From contig NC_090698.1 of assembly GCF_040954835.1 (NCBI RefSeq), positions 26,465,501 through 26,529,500 on the forward strand: a stretch of DNA of 64,000 nt, in the 5' to 3' direction. A model generated the notes under the pieces. The model ran no database searches and was not told where the DNA came from. It worked only from the letters and a program-made list of their open reading frames with translations. The stretch comes from Lepisosteus oculatus (Eukaryota; Chordata; Actinopteri; Semionotiformes; Lepisosteidae). Positions 1-12,789 of this stretch are shown piece after piece (the first letter of the stretch is position 1; each line of letters begins with the position of its first letter). The position numbers and the translations under genes are program-made.

Positions 1-1484
1 GACTCGCTTGTGTAATTCACAGATCACTTACAAAATAACTGCGCAAATCTTGACAGTCAAACCACACATTCCGAACTGATCTTGTGCTCACTGGAAATAT
101 AAAGGAATACAGCTTTGTTTTTAAAAAAAATAAAACAGACTTACGTTTTTCCATTTGTCACATGCAGTGGAAAAATAGAACAAAGGGTATTGAATTCAAA
201 GATTCTGTAGCTTGAAGTACAACGTACACAGCGGTGTTCCGGATTTAAAACCCGCTGAGCTGGTTGGTAAATCTAAAAGGAAATGCGTGCAGCGGACTGC
301 AATAAACTGGCAATTTGCCGTTTTAAAAATTTTGGCTGCGTTTGTGTTTTTATAGCTAAGATCTTAGGAGGATAGGGTTTATCGATAAATAGTCCCTGGC
401 AAAAGAAAAACAATTTATGCTGGTTATCGTAACAAATGAGCACAGGTCATCAAGTAAAAGCCATTTTCTGTTCAACAATACAAAACGTGGAAAAACACTC
501 TTATTGTTAATGAATGCAGCATAAATTTTGGTTGGCATGTCTGAACTCGATTTAAGTTGAGTGTTTGATTTGTTGAAACTGAAAATGTTGTTATTGGCGC
601 TACAGTATGTACTGTTGTTCCTCTTGCTCAGGTCACAGTTTATTTTGAGTAATCTATTCAAAAACCAGTTTCACTAACAAGGCGTTTTTTGTGCTTAATT
701 TCTAAATCCTCCTACAAGTTTCCTTAAAGATAGCCAGTTTTGATTTATTGATGAGCGGCGGTCAATTTAAGCCAAATTGAGATTTACTGTAGCTATGTTG
801 TGTTATGAAGTCTGGTTTATTGGTATTTTAAAAAAAGACTGCATAACATTAGATTATATAAATAAGTTGTAAAAAAAACGTTTTTTACATTTCAAACATT
901 TAGATTTTTTTTCCTTTACAAACATTTCTAAACAGCTCAATAAAGCTATTACGAGCCAGGCATTATAATTTTTTCGTTTCCACCGTTTTAGTCACCAAGT
1001 TACAATATTGTATGTACCTTGCTTTTTAGGATTCAGACCAAAGGAAACCAAAGTTAATTCCTGCTCTTAATCCCTTGTGCAGACTGGTTAAAGTAAAACT
1101 GAATGTTATTCTTCAGACTAAGGACTATGAAAGGTAAAATAAAATCTGTTCAGGATGTCACTCTAGGACCAACAGTGAAACTAGGTCTTGAAGACTCAAG
1201 AGAGAAACTGAGAGGGACTGCAGACAGGTCTGAAATCTTGAAATATTTATTCATATAAAGGCTGGTGGGTGTCTGAAACAAACTACTCAACCATGGTGCT
1301 GAAATATATTCCATGGGACCCATGACAAAATGGTTGGATCAACATGTTAGAAATGCAACAGCTAGATTGGCCAAATAGCTCTTTTCCTTTTTAACCTGTC
1401 TTTTGTTTTTAAAATGGCAATGTCAATGAAACCATTTTGTGTTACAAGACATATAGGAACATTTGTAGTCAATCGTTTAATTAG
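1..1484. other. Gene-free AT-rich sequence
   Basis: No supported exon, RNA gene or repeat family was recognised. The 356-661 minus-strand reading frame has no family similarity I can see. Confidence 0.4.
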
Positions 1485-1829
1485 GAGGGTGACAGTGCCA
1501 CAGTGGTGAGCATTGTTGCCTCTCAGTGCTGGGGCCTTGGATTCACTTTTGAATTTGGGTTGCTATCCGGGTGAAGTTTGTATGTTCACGTGGGTGTCCT
1601 CCGGGTCCTCCAGTTTCCTCCCACAGTCCAAAGACGTACTGGTTAGTGAATTGGCTTCTGGGAAAACTGGGCCTTCTGTGAGTGTATGTCTGTGTTTGTG
1701 TCTTTCTGTCCTGTGATGGCGTCCCATCCAGGGTGTATCCTGCCTTGGCACCTGTTGCTTTCCATGATTGGCTCAGGCTCCCCCATGACCCTGTATTGGA
1801 TGAAGCAATTAGAAAATGGATGGATGGAT
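1485..1829 (+). repeat. tRNA-derived SINE-like repeat, near full length
   Basis: It opens with a box A-like GTGGTGAGCATTGTTGCC and a degenerate box B, continues with TTTCCTCCCACAGTCCAAAG and GGTGTATCCTGCCTTG, and closes with ATGGATGGATGG. At least eight related copies occur in this window in both orientations. Confidence 0.75.
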
Positions 1830-3565
1830 AGTTTGACTACACTGAGATCACACAGTGTAAGAGGAACTATGTAAAAAAGCCAAAATAACTGCCAGGCATA
1901 ACTCTTCAGTCAGAACCTTATCTCCTTATCTCTCCAGTTTACAGAATCTAATGTTTTTTTTTTTTTATTGAGTCAAAACGTAGTAGTGGAATAACTCATA
2001 TAGTGAGCATCAAAAGAAATGTATCACTTTTTTCATTCTTGTTCTTAGAAAGGTAATGTGTATATTTTGATTGTACAGTATATTGAAGAAATGCCCTCAA
2101 CATTGCTTCGATTCATTGATCTGTCCCTGATAACCTGATTCAACCTGTTAAAATATCCAGCCTAAAGACATTCCAGAGACAAAAATACAATGCCCAGCTT
2201 ATCAAGAGAACACTACAGTTGTGCTCTTGGTGTGCTGGAGGCTGAACAGAGTCATTGCACTCTCACTTTCTATCTAAGGGAGCTCACAGCCAGCAAGAAT
2301 AGAATACCTGGAGGAACAAAGAATTTTGGAAAATGTTGCATTTCTAAAACTTAAACTTAGTATTTTTCAACTTTATTTCTGCTTTTCTGGGTGGGATATA
2401 GAGCAGTTACACAGTCAGCATATTGTAGCTCCGAGCATGTATGAGATCACCGTGCTCAGATCAGAGAAGTATATTTACAGTACGTCTCCATTGGTTACTT
2501 GCAAATAGGCTTTGTATCATCATGTCTCTGTTGCACGCTCTATGGTAATTTGCAGTGATGTATTTAAGGCAATAAAATGACATTTCTTCACACTCCACTC
2601 ATCCTTGTCTTGTTGGCAGTGCACTCTCAGAACAAATTCACGCAGGAAGATACGCAGGATATTTCTGACTTTTATATTGTAAACCAGTAATGCAAAAAAA
2701 TATGACTGACATGTGATGATCTTATGAGTTTTCTGACTGAATTAAACAGGGAGTAAGCATGATTTACTGCAGAGGTTTGTGGGGTACAACAATGGAAATG
2801 TAGTCATTTCTGTAATTTTATTAATTACTTATCAAGTGAAGAAAATGCATTATTGACCTCATCTGTATACAGATTTCTGACCATTTGGAATTACTTCATA
2901 ATATACAGTATAACCCTGTTCCATTAAATTAAATTAATGTATAACACTAGGCCATTAAGATGTACTTTGGTTTCCTATAATACTGTGCATTTAGCTATCA
3001 AAGAATACACTCATTTAATACAAGAGGGTTAGATTAGTTACAATGCTTTTCAAGAGCCCCAAATTCAATAAAGTATTTTATTACAATATTGTCTGACTCT
3101 ACAATCTTCTGTAAAAGTGGGTAAAAGCTTTGATTAGCACTAATTTCCACAATAGTATATATAGTAGGAAGGAAGGTTTCTCAAAAATCTATATTAATAT
3201 CTTGACTAATTGCTTCACCAAAGCTTTTTGTGGTTCAAAAATTCTCTTTTTAATTGTGGATCCAATTTGTTCGGGCTATCAGTGACTTATGCAAGTGTTC
3301 ATCAGCGTGAGCATTTTACATCGATGTACATCTATGATGCCAATGGGCCCCCCATCCTGGATCTTCTGTAACACACAGATATCTTGGTTTCGTAGCTCTC
3401 GACAAAAAAAAATGTCAACATCAGGTATGCAGTACATTAATGCTTTAATACTTTGAAAAATTATATTTAAACCAGTTATCTGCAATGTGTTTAACATGCG
3501 AAGCTTCCTGTAGAAACTCCAGTAGCCCAGCTACATCTGTTTTGCCATGCAATCGAAATATTGCT
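1830..3565. other. Gene-free AT-rich sequence
   Basis: No exon with splice support and no repeat family recognised. The short open frames at 2326-2508 and 3279-3497 look like chance. Confidence 0.4.
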
Positions 3566-4440
3566 TGTAAAAAAGCTGTTCCAAGAACACCATTATTGCT
3601 GCCTCACCATCTCAAACACACTGGTCACAGCTAGAAGTACTGCCAATCCTACCAAGAAAGTGAAAAGAAGCAATTGTTGTCGGAGACTCCATTCTCTGGA
3701 ATACTCTGGGAACTCTTGGGATTGTGAGATTACAACAGTTTGTTGTCTTTCAGAAACCTAAATAGCTGATATCATCCATAAAGGTGACAGGCTCCTAGCT
3801 AGGGCATGCAGCTCTATTGTTGTTATCCATGTTGGTACAAATGACATAGCCCACAAATAGCCCACTTTCCATCACTAAAAAAATTAGAGAACTGAAGAAA
3901 GGGACTAACTTGCAACTACTAACATTGGTCTTCTCAGGAATCCCGCTAACATCAAAGGTGAAAAACTACAAATGTTAATCCATCAGAATATCTCATGGAT
4001 GAGGACAGGGTGTCCAAAAGGAAGCTTCAGCTTTTTTGACTTTCTGCAAAGCTTTCCAAGACAAAGGCCATCTGTAGAGATGTAACAGATCTAAAGCACA
4101 GATCCGGAAACATTTAAAATGGAATAGAAAGGGAGGAGACGCCAAAGAAAGTCAGAAAGAAAGCTATATTGAGAGCAAAGACAAAAAAAACTAAGGGCAA
4201 CACAAAGTAATCAGGTAATTCATAGTTTATACCTTACTGTTGAGAGTATTAGAAACAAAGTGCATGAGATAAAAGCTACCACATTAACAGGCAATTATGA
4301 TGTTATTGTAATCACAGGAGCACAATCTGAAAATGATGGAAGTGAATGTAACATTAGTGGATACATCATTCTGAAAAGACAAAAGATAAAAGAGGAGGAT
4401 GTGTAGTGCTCTATATTAATCTGAATATGCTATTTTATAC
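3566..4440 (+). mobile_element. Decayed CR1-like LINE fragment (ORF1 esterase and endonuclease traces)
   Basis: Broken plus-strand frames show VVGDSIL near 3670-3700 and SIVVIHVGTND near 3810-3845, the Gly-Asp-Ser and GTND blocks of SGNH/esterase ORF1 proteins of CR1/L2-like LINEs. Downstream, 4220-4430 reads as an APE endonuclease start (NYDVIVI, then GG-V-ALY), with stops and frameshifts. Inactive. The clade assignment is inference. Confidence 0.55.
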
Positions 4441-4479
4441 TTCTATAGAGAATTAAGATTGTTTTGTGTAAAAGACGTT

Positions 4480-4640
4480 TTTATGGGAGACTTTAGCTCC
4501 CAACAACAGGCAATGGGCACAAGGCAGAATACATGATGGACAGGACTCCATCTTTTCCAGTTTTCCCAGAAGCCAATTAACCTACCAGTATGTCTTTGGA
4601 CCCACATAAACATAGGGAGAAAATTCAAACCCAACATTAA
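4480..4640 (-). repeat. tRNA-derived SINE-like repeat, fragment
   Basis: Minus-strand match to the central part of the 1,485-1,829 repeat (CCCAGAAGCCAATTAACCTA and GGACCCACATAAACA in plus orientation). Confidence 0.65.
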
Positions 4641-5084
4641 AGTATAGGAGATATGTGCTGTGCTTCTAACCTTCTAACGTTAACCATACAGGAACCTGTG
4701 GGAGAGCAAGCCGGCTTCTCCCGTTTAACCCTATGGAAAATACAACATATGCCCTGGTCTAACCGAAACCCTAAAACTAAACAGATGTCATGACCAGATG
4801 ATTAGCCAATTAGACCTTTCCTCTTGGATTCTGAACTTGTTTATGGAGAGAAATTATTGCACACCATTGCAGTTAGTCTTGCTTCCCCTGTGAATGCCTG
4901 CACTTCTCTGTTAATGGCCTCTGAGCTGCACATCCACAGTGTGACTCACCACAGAGAGCTCAGTGAAACCTAAATAGACAGCTTTTACAAGTACAGGAGC
5001 AATTGTTTGTCAATTTCCTCAACTGTTGAATGAAAGGGTAAGTCTGTATAAGCCAGGACTGGAACAAAACTTAGACACAGATGC

Positions 5085-5375
5085 TAATACCCACAATCTT
5101 ATTGACAGTGACATGAGGTATTTAAAGATAAAACAGTAAAGTCCTTGGTCTAACCTCTTATCCAAAAGACTGTACTCCCTTACAGCACAGTGTCCATAGT
5201 CACCATAATGCGACGTTGGTATTGGAAATTCAGGTCCAGAGGTATCAGTGGGTGCTACCTATTTTTCTATCAACACCACTGGCAGCAGCAAGGTTTTTTT
5301 TCACTGGATGTCACCCATCCCAGGACTGACCAGGACTTGTTGCTTAGCTTCTGATATCCAAAAAACAGGCTTCAT
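5085..5375 (-). repeat. Old 5S-rRNA-derived SINE copy
   Basis: The segment CACCCATCCCAGGACTGACC followed by TTGCTTAGCTTCTGATATC is a diverged reverse complement of the 5S rRNA internal promoter (GAAGCTAAGCAGG ... GGATGGGAGACC). More decayed than the other copies. Confidence 0.45.
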
Positions 5376-5379
5376 ATTG

Positions 5380-7833
5380 GAAATGGTGCCGCCGAACATG
5401 GACATGTTTATGGATATGTTTGTAAGAAATTTTCAACATTCGTCTTTTATAACATTGTGCGTAAACCTCTTCTCTATATGACATGTCTCAAATGGAGCAC
5501 TACACACATGGTCATGTGCAGTGTAACCTGATTCTGTTTGAAAAGTCAACCAATCAGAAATATTGACCATATTATACATTACATGAATGACTGTGCTGAA
5601 ACTGTACATAATCGTAAGTGCTAATATGAGCATCAAGAAATTACTAAAAGAAGTCACTGGTGTTTTCTATGCCTATCAGCACTTATTAGGGTTTAGTATA
5701 GATGAAAAGAAATCAAGCTTGTCATTTAGCCAAGTGTAAATTTCTTTAAATCACACTGATCAGAATCCTTAAAAATGTGATCACAACAGCACAGGGGAAT
5801 TTATACATGTGATTAAAGCAGTAGGTCATGAAGAGTTATTAGGGAATGTAGTAGCTTATCCATCACATTTAGTTATTAAAATTAACAGACTCATTGTCGG
5901 GTGTTTCTCCTCAATACCATTGTTTTTCTTCTCTGTACAATATTCACAAAGCTACTTGTGCTGCAGTGTACTAGAAAACCCAAATTCATTGTTATCTGAA
6001 AACAAAATGGCTGAAAGCTCAGAAGAAGATGACCGTAGAGTGTAACAGTGTAAGTGGTTTTGCATTTATTTTTAAGATTGAAAAATTCAGTATGTACAAC
6101 ACATGCTTTTTACTATTGAGATCTGAAGTATCAACTGATAGTTAATCAGAAGTTACGTGTGAACCCACAAAACTGTAACATACTGTATGAACCCATGAAA
6201 CTATAACATAATAATGCATTAGACACTGATAAAGCATTAAAGCAAATTTGTAATCAGAGTTTTACATAGAGAAGTGCTGGGTATAGTGATATTCACTTGC
6301 ATGTTGATATCGCAGATCAGCTGTTCATATAAACGGGTTTCCAAGGAAGAATTTGCATATGAAAATCAAACTGGCAATTTTGCATTCAGGCAACAGTCTT
6401 TTTCTTTCTTTGATTTCTGGTTAAACAGACCTGTGGTTTCATCAGTGGAACCCCAATGGCACTACTCTCTGTGACCTTTGATATGCTTCTGTTTTCTCAT
6501 TAACATTCACAGCAGATGAGTTTACAAAACAAACACTGGTGTCTGCAAAGAGACCTTCTACTGCTTCAATGACTCATGCACTATTAAAAGCTGCAATAAA
6601 TTATACTTCTTCTTTGCAGTTTGTGTGTTATGGTTAGATAATGGATACGTTAGTAACCAATAGGAACTAATTGATCTACAGTAGATGAGCCCAATGGCTT
6701 CCTCTAGTTTATCATCCTTGTGGTGTTATTATGTTACGTAATAAAAATTTGAAATATTTAACCAGAGATATTTTCACATATTTACTGAAATATATAGGGA
6801 TTTTAGCATGTTCCTACAGCAGTACTGTAAATACAAGCTTTCTTACATATAAAACTAAATAAAACTCGTACTAACAGCTTTCTCTCAACAATTGTTTAAT
6901 CTGTTACTGCAGTTTGTTGTTGGCTATATTAAAATTAAGCATCTGCTTTCAATATCCAAAACTCTGGGATTAAATTCTGAGGAGCTACTTTAAGTAAAAA
7001 ATGTCAATGAAATTTCAATTTCATTTGAAATGATAAATAATCTTAGGCATATTCAGTTGAACGCAGTGTGGATTTTTTTAACCAGTTATCACAAACTCAT
7101 TCTAGAAAATAAACACCCATTTCAAATATCCGTGGGCTCATTAATTAAGTGCATGCTTAATTAGCAAGTACTAAGTAATACTTGATACTACCATTCACAA
7201 GATTTACAAGGTACGTAGACAATTAGTGGACATTCTCAGCTCTTGAAGTCACCTGGAGGTCAAAATCAGGATAATATTGTTCATGATTCCTAGTTGTTTT
7301 AGAAGCTGAAGTTCTTGTTGTGTGGAACAAGCCCTCAGAAAGTCTCTCCTGAGTCATTACTCAAGGCTGATCGTGTCTGCCCTGATCACGGGTGCTTCCT
7401 GTAAGCTAGCACAGGACATTGTCATTGGACATGTGATAATGGATAAGTGATCCACAGATACCACGAAGACTTTCCACTGCAGTGCTCCTCCCAGGACTAT
7501 TCTCTCTCTGGCACTGAGCAGTGCTATTGTTGCAGCGCAATTGCTGGCATCAAACACTATTTGTGCAAATCACCATTTTACGTGCAAAATCACAAATGCT
7601 TAGGTTTGTTAAGGTGCGTGCTTTACAGCAAAAAAGGATTAAAGAGTGCAAAAAGATCTATAACACAAGCAAATTACTGCCTAGATTCATGCTGCAATTA
7701 ACAATTGGAAATAGTATTCAAAAATGATTTGAAGGTAACTGTACTCAGAGCAATTTACCAAATTTATTTTTAATAATCAGTGATCCTTGGGAAAAGAACT
7801 GGCATTTAGCCAAACATGGTGGGTAGGCGTTGA
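5380..7833. other. Gene-free sequence
   Basis: AT-rich with scattered short open frames. No splice-supported exon, RNA gene or repeat was recognised. Confidence 0.4.
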
Positions 7834-7838
7834 CTTGG

Positions 7839-8275
7839 TGTCACGACCACCAGGCAGTCAAGACCAAATCGTAAGCGAGCTAATCAGCCCCAGCAGCGGG
7901 TGATTATTAACAAACGCCGCCGCACGAGTTAAACCACCTGCGCACACTCACTGTGCGGTGCGCACTGCTATTTATACCATCTTCACCTGCTTCCCACTGA
8001 TCGGTATTGAGTCTACTCCTTGAGGGTTCTAGCTGGTGGTTTTCCCCCGTACCCCATTTATTCTGGATTTTGGATTCCCCTTCTGCCTTTTCGACTTTGC
8101 ACCTCGCCTTTCGCCTCGGACTGTTCGCTACCGGAGAACTTCCTGGATTACGATTTGCCTTTCGCCTTTTGACTACGACCTTGCCTCTCGTTTTGGTTTG
8201 TTCGCCTGCCTCATCCATTACCCGTGCCTGCGTCTGCACAGGATCCTTGTATCTTCCCACCAGGGATTCCTAACA
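7839..8275 (+). mobile_element. Solo LTR (Ty3/gypsy-type), 437 bp with perfect 5-bp target duplication
   Basis: Begins TGTCACGACC and ends CCTAACA (TG...CA). It is flanked by CTTGG at 7834-7838 and again at 8276-8280, an exact target-site duplication. GC content is clearly above the surroundings, and no internal gag/pol is present. It shares the TGTCACGA start with the element at 32,426-32,898. Open frames inside it are LTR shadows. Confidence 0.85.
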
Positions 8276-8544
8276 CTTGGCTGGTTATGTTAGGGTTACT
8301 ACTGTATTGAGAGACCGGGACCAGTAGGAAGACTGTTACACAGATCTTAACTTTTCTACTCGGTTGCTGCGGAAGCTGCCATTCATGCTCGGAAATACAG
8401 CCTTTTCCTTTTCCTGTTCCTTAAATGCTTTTATGATAAATGTGATGCTGGAGGAAATAACAAATAATACACCGTTGTCCTACAAAAGACTGGATGAAAG
8501 TAGCTTAAAGTTCCTAAAATAACAATTAGGACAGTAGTTAGAAT

Positions 8545-8822
8545 TAATACAGTACCTCACAGAGCTGGAGCCGTGGGCTGAATCTCAGGAGTGCTATTTG
8601 TGTAGAGTTTGTAAAGTTCTCCCCATGTTTGTGTGGGTTTCCTCCCACAACCAAACAATGTACTCGTAGGTTAATTAGCTTCTGTAAAAAATGGGCCTTA
8701 GTGTAAGTATGTGTGTGCTTTGTGATGAACTGATGTCCAGTCCAGGGTGTATCCTGCCTTGTGCCCAATGCTTCTTGGGATAGGGTTCGGGCCCCTGTGA
8801 CCCTGAATTGGATAAGTGGCCA
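8545..8822 (+). repeat. tRNA-derived SINE-like repeat
   Basis: Same family as 1,485-1,829: TGTGTGGGTTTCCTCCCACA, AGGTTAATTAGCTTCTG, GGTGTATCCTGCCTTG and TGACCCTGAATTGGATAAG. Confidence 0.72.
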
Positions 8823-8824
8823 AT

Positions 8825-11758
8825 GATCATATTATCCCATTATAGTGCTGTTAGAATTTAATTAGGCTGTATCAGACCTGTTAACTTTAGGCAGTAAGTC
8901 ACTCTATTGGCTGTATTTTGGAAAAAAGCCAGCTCTCTATATAGCTGAATCCAGAGAATGGCTCTCCAGCCATCTTGTTTATAAGAACATAGTTACAAAC
9001 AAGAGGTGGCCTTCTGGCACATCTAACCCATCTGATAACTGATTGATCAAAGGGTCTAATGCAGTATGCTTTATGGGATTAACCACTCAAATATTAATAT
9101 TGAATGCTTTTATTGCAGATATGTCATTAGTGACTGGCACAGGCTCCAGTGCTTCCATTTTATTTTATGATTATTGTGCTTTTTTTCTGTATTGGATGAA
9201 AAGAGTTTTTCTTTGGTTTTAGCGTGGGTCAGATATGGATTCCAGTGCTGTAAGTGTGGTATATTAAAATCTACACTGTCCTAATCTGTAAGGCACTTTC
9301 CCCTCCTTTTTATTTTTATTTTTTCTATAATATTGCCCATAATACAATATTTACTTTTCATCTTGCTGTTTGGTCACTGCAGGCTATCGTCTATTTCTGT
9401 TTCTATTTGAGGGAAGGTGTAGCTGGTGACAGGTTTTAGGTAGTATTAGAACCTGCAGCTCATTTGGGGAAAGTTGCTGAGAGTGTGAGTAGTAGTCTCA
9501 TTTTATTTGACTGTTTTGACCTTTCTTGTCATTTTCCTTGAGTTTCTGTACTTTGCACCCATTGCAAAACATAGGAGGGGTTGTTCTGTGTACCTTCCTT
9601 CCTGCATAATATCTGATCATTTCTTTCATAATGGTGGATACTGGTAGAGGACGTGTGGTCAGTGTTGAAACAGGACAAAGTGCCAGCATGGCTTCAATGA
9701 CTAAGTGTGAGTGTGGCTTTTTTTCCCCCAGAGAATTATCTGCACACCTCACCAGCTCTTGAAATGCAGAAGATGGGCTTTCATTCAATATTGTATGCTA
9801 AGGCAAGGAGGGAGTAAAATTTAAGTGCATGAAAAATTAGGTTGTTACCTTTAAGGTTAATGCAGACAAGAAGGAGCTTTACTTTAGTGTTAAATTATTT
9901 AATATGCATGCAATTTTAGGAAATATGAATACTCTTAGCTGGGATGATTCCTGGCCCTTTCCTGACTTATTTACTGTGGGTTGGGGGTCTTTAACTGTTC
10001 TTTGAATCCCACTTTAGATTGCTTATTTCCTACATCTCCTTCACCTTCAAAACCAACCTTGGCCTTTTGTTGTTTCCTCTATAGGTTAACGTATTTAAAT
10101 CCTTGGCATTTCCCATTTCCTACAGACAACAGGCACTCCTTTTTCTCCTCAGTTCTTGAACCATAATTTTCTTTTCCATAAACTTTCAAATATATGAAAA
10201 TTTGATAACATTTGAGTTAACTTTTAAAAAAAAAAACACTACCACCTTCCCTAAGATTTCCCGTGCTACTTTATGGAAGACTATTAAGGCCTACCTGTGT
10301 AGACAATCTTTCTCTATTCAGAAGAACAAACGCCTAAGGAAAGATTAGCAGTATGAACAGTATAGACTTCATCCTCCGATTAGATCAACAATCTGCTACC
10401 TCTGCACCTTAAACCTGTGAACAGAACACCATCAGCAAATAGAATAATAACTCCTTATTTGTACCCTTGAATATTGGTTGTTTTTTCTTCTTTATGCCTA
10501 TTTTGGGAATGTAACCTTTATCTTGTGAGATGGAGCACAGACTGTAATTTAGCATTCTCTAGCTCTTTGGGGATATTAAAAGTATGTTTGCTCTTAAAAC
10601 TTCTGGGGATTCCTGGACTGCAGTGACGTCAAAGACGGCAGTCAGCTTTGTTTTTATTCCCGGCCCAGATGACCATTCTGCAGCAGTCAGACTCGCATTA
10701 GGTCATTCTGCATGTAGATAATACTCACTGACTACTTGTTGTGAAGGGCACTGTACAAAAAAAATACTTTTATTTTCTGTGTTTTTTTAATTAATCCCTC
10801 CCCCCTTGGCATTTCCCCTGTTTTTTGTACTTCTTGTATTTTGGGTTTTTTTTTGGGGGGGGGGGGGGGGGGGGAAATGATGCATACAATAATGAAATAT
10901 ATCCTGTATATGATTAAATTCATAGTTTTAAACCCAGCAGAAAAGATTTTCGTTAAAGAATTGCAGGAATACCCGTTTCCATGAAAAGCAACTTTTTGAG
11001 CTGCATTTCAAAAACTGCTTTGACTGGAATAATGAGTTTCAATTATACAAAAAAAAAACATAAGAGCTGGGAACTAGTAGGAAATGGCAGAAACTACATA
11101 TCACCTGATGTCTGTTCTTAGTAGCAAAACACTATGCTTCTTTGTAAGAAGCAAAAATTACTGAGGACAACCTAATATGTAATTTATCAGTCCACAATGT
11201 ACCTTTGAGCAATTAATGACTCATTAATTTGTACTACAATATTAGATGTATGCATACTGTGTATGACTGTAGTTGTTTCACAGTTTAAGTTGTAGTACAC
11301 TTCAAAACCTGCAAATGAAAATAAAGAAGCAAAAAATCTTTTAATCCTTTCTGTAGCACATTTTTAGAATATTTACTGTTGCATATATACAGACACATAC
11401 AGTATATACAAAGCAGAATGCTGTACGTAGAACTTTAGACTGGCATACAAATGCATTTAAACAAATGCATCATAGCTTAAATAATTTCCTACATTTCTTT
11501 GGTTAATGAAGGACTTTTGTCATAACCATTCTTCCCCTCACAGCATCTTTTCATATGCAATTGTACTTCAGATGTGTCAAGGCATATATTGTGAACTTTG
11601 CCCTCAAACTCAAATTTTCTATTAATCAGTAGGTGGCATAATGTTAATTATTTGCACGTTTAAAATGGAAACCTCACTGGTTTCTTTTAAGTAAATAATT
11701 TTGAAATTATTTTTACTTAAAGTATGGTCAAATTTATGCATGGAATACTAAAACATAT
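8825..11758. other. Gene-free sequence with a 20-nt G run
   Basis: No exon recognised. Holds a homopolymer of 20 G at 10,855-10,874 preceded by T. The 96-codon minus frame at 9,498-9,788 has no recognisable similarity. Confidence 0.4.
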
Positions 11759-11760
11759 TA

Positions 11761-12285
11761 TATTAATTGCACTTATATAGCACTTTTCTGGGCACTCCAC
11801 TCAAAGTGCTTTACAGGTAGCCACCACCAATGTGCAGCATCCACCTCGATGATGTGACGGCAGCTATAGTGCGCCAGAACGCTCAACGCACATCAGCTAT
11901 CAGTGGGGAGGAGAGCAGAGTAATGTAGCCAATTCTTAGAGGGGGGATTATTAGGAGGCCAGGACACCGGGGTTACACCCCTACTCTTTTCAAGAGGCGC
12001 CCTGGGCTTTTTAATGACCACAGAGAGTAGGGCCTCGGTTTTACATCTCATCCGAAGGACGGCTCCTGTTTACAGTATAGTTTCCCCGTCACTATATTGG
12101 GGCATTAGGACCCACATGGACTGCAGGGTGAGCACCCCCTGCTGGCCCCACTAACACCTCTTCCAACAGCAACCTTAGTTTTTCCCAGGAGGTCTTCCAT
12201 CCAGGTACTGACCAGGCTCACACCTGCTTAGCTTCAGTGGGTTGCCAGTTGTGAGTTGCAGGGTGATATGGCTGCTGGCATATTG
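11761..12285 (-). repeat. 5S-rRNA-derived SINE, near full length
   Basis: On the minus strand the head reads GCCATATCACCCTGCAACTC, CACTGAAGCTAAGCAGG, then GTACTGACCAGGC/GGATGGAAGACC-type 5S box A, IE and box C. A roughly 400-nt body follows, ending in a CACTTTGAGTGGAGTGCCC-like 3' tail. Transcribed by pol III in principle. It is the most complete of seven copies. Confidence 0.85.
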
Positions 12286-12621
12286 TACTTATCACCCATA
12301 TTAAGTTTATGATTATGTATGCAAACTACTTTATCTCAATTAGTTCACTAATTTGCAAAATGGAGAAAACAGTGAATATCAAGTTTTTGTAATTTCTTTG
12401 GAAACACATTTTAAACCAAAGCTTCTTAAGAACTTTGCCACCTACAGTTTCACAGAAATAACCTGTTTTAAAATCAAACAAACTTTTCTACGCTGTAGAT
12501 GAAGTCATCCTCTCTCTCCTATGTATATTTCATCCTGCCCCTTATATCAGGCACACAGAACAGTAACAACAGTTTTTAATGCTCATAATACAATATAAAT
12601 AAATCAGAACTGAATCACATT

Positions 12622-12627
12622 TTTAAT
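12622..12627 (-). promoter_or_regulatory. Possible il31ra polyadenylation signal ATTAAA
   Basis: The common variant hexamer lies about 165 nt after the stop on the coding strand. No canonical AATAAA was seen nearer, and such hexamers are frequent by chance in AT-rich DNA. Confidence 0.2.
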
Positions 12628-12789
12628 AGAGCGATGAAAAATAAACAACCACTAGCTTTCACTTGAGAATTGAAAATGAGAAACTATCCTGGAATGTCCA
12701 TCTGTACCATTTGTAAACAATGCCATGTTTAAAAGTTATTAATATGCACCATCTTAATGTCCAATTTCACTGATTTTGTTTAATTGCAA

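Noticed and set aside
7907..8293. Overlapping frames of 85-117 codons on both strands
   Set aside because: They lie wholly inside the solo LTR and reflect its GC-rich composition.
9498..9788. 96-codon minus-strand frame
   Set aside because: Cys/Pro pattern superficially protein-like, but no family, splice or repeat evidence could be named.
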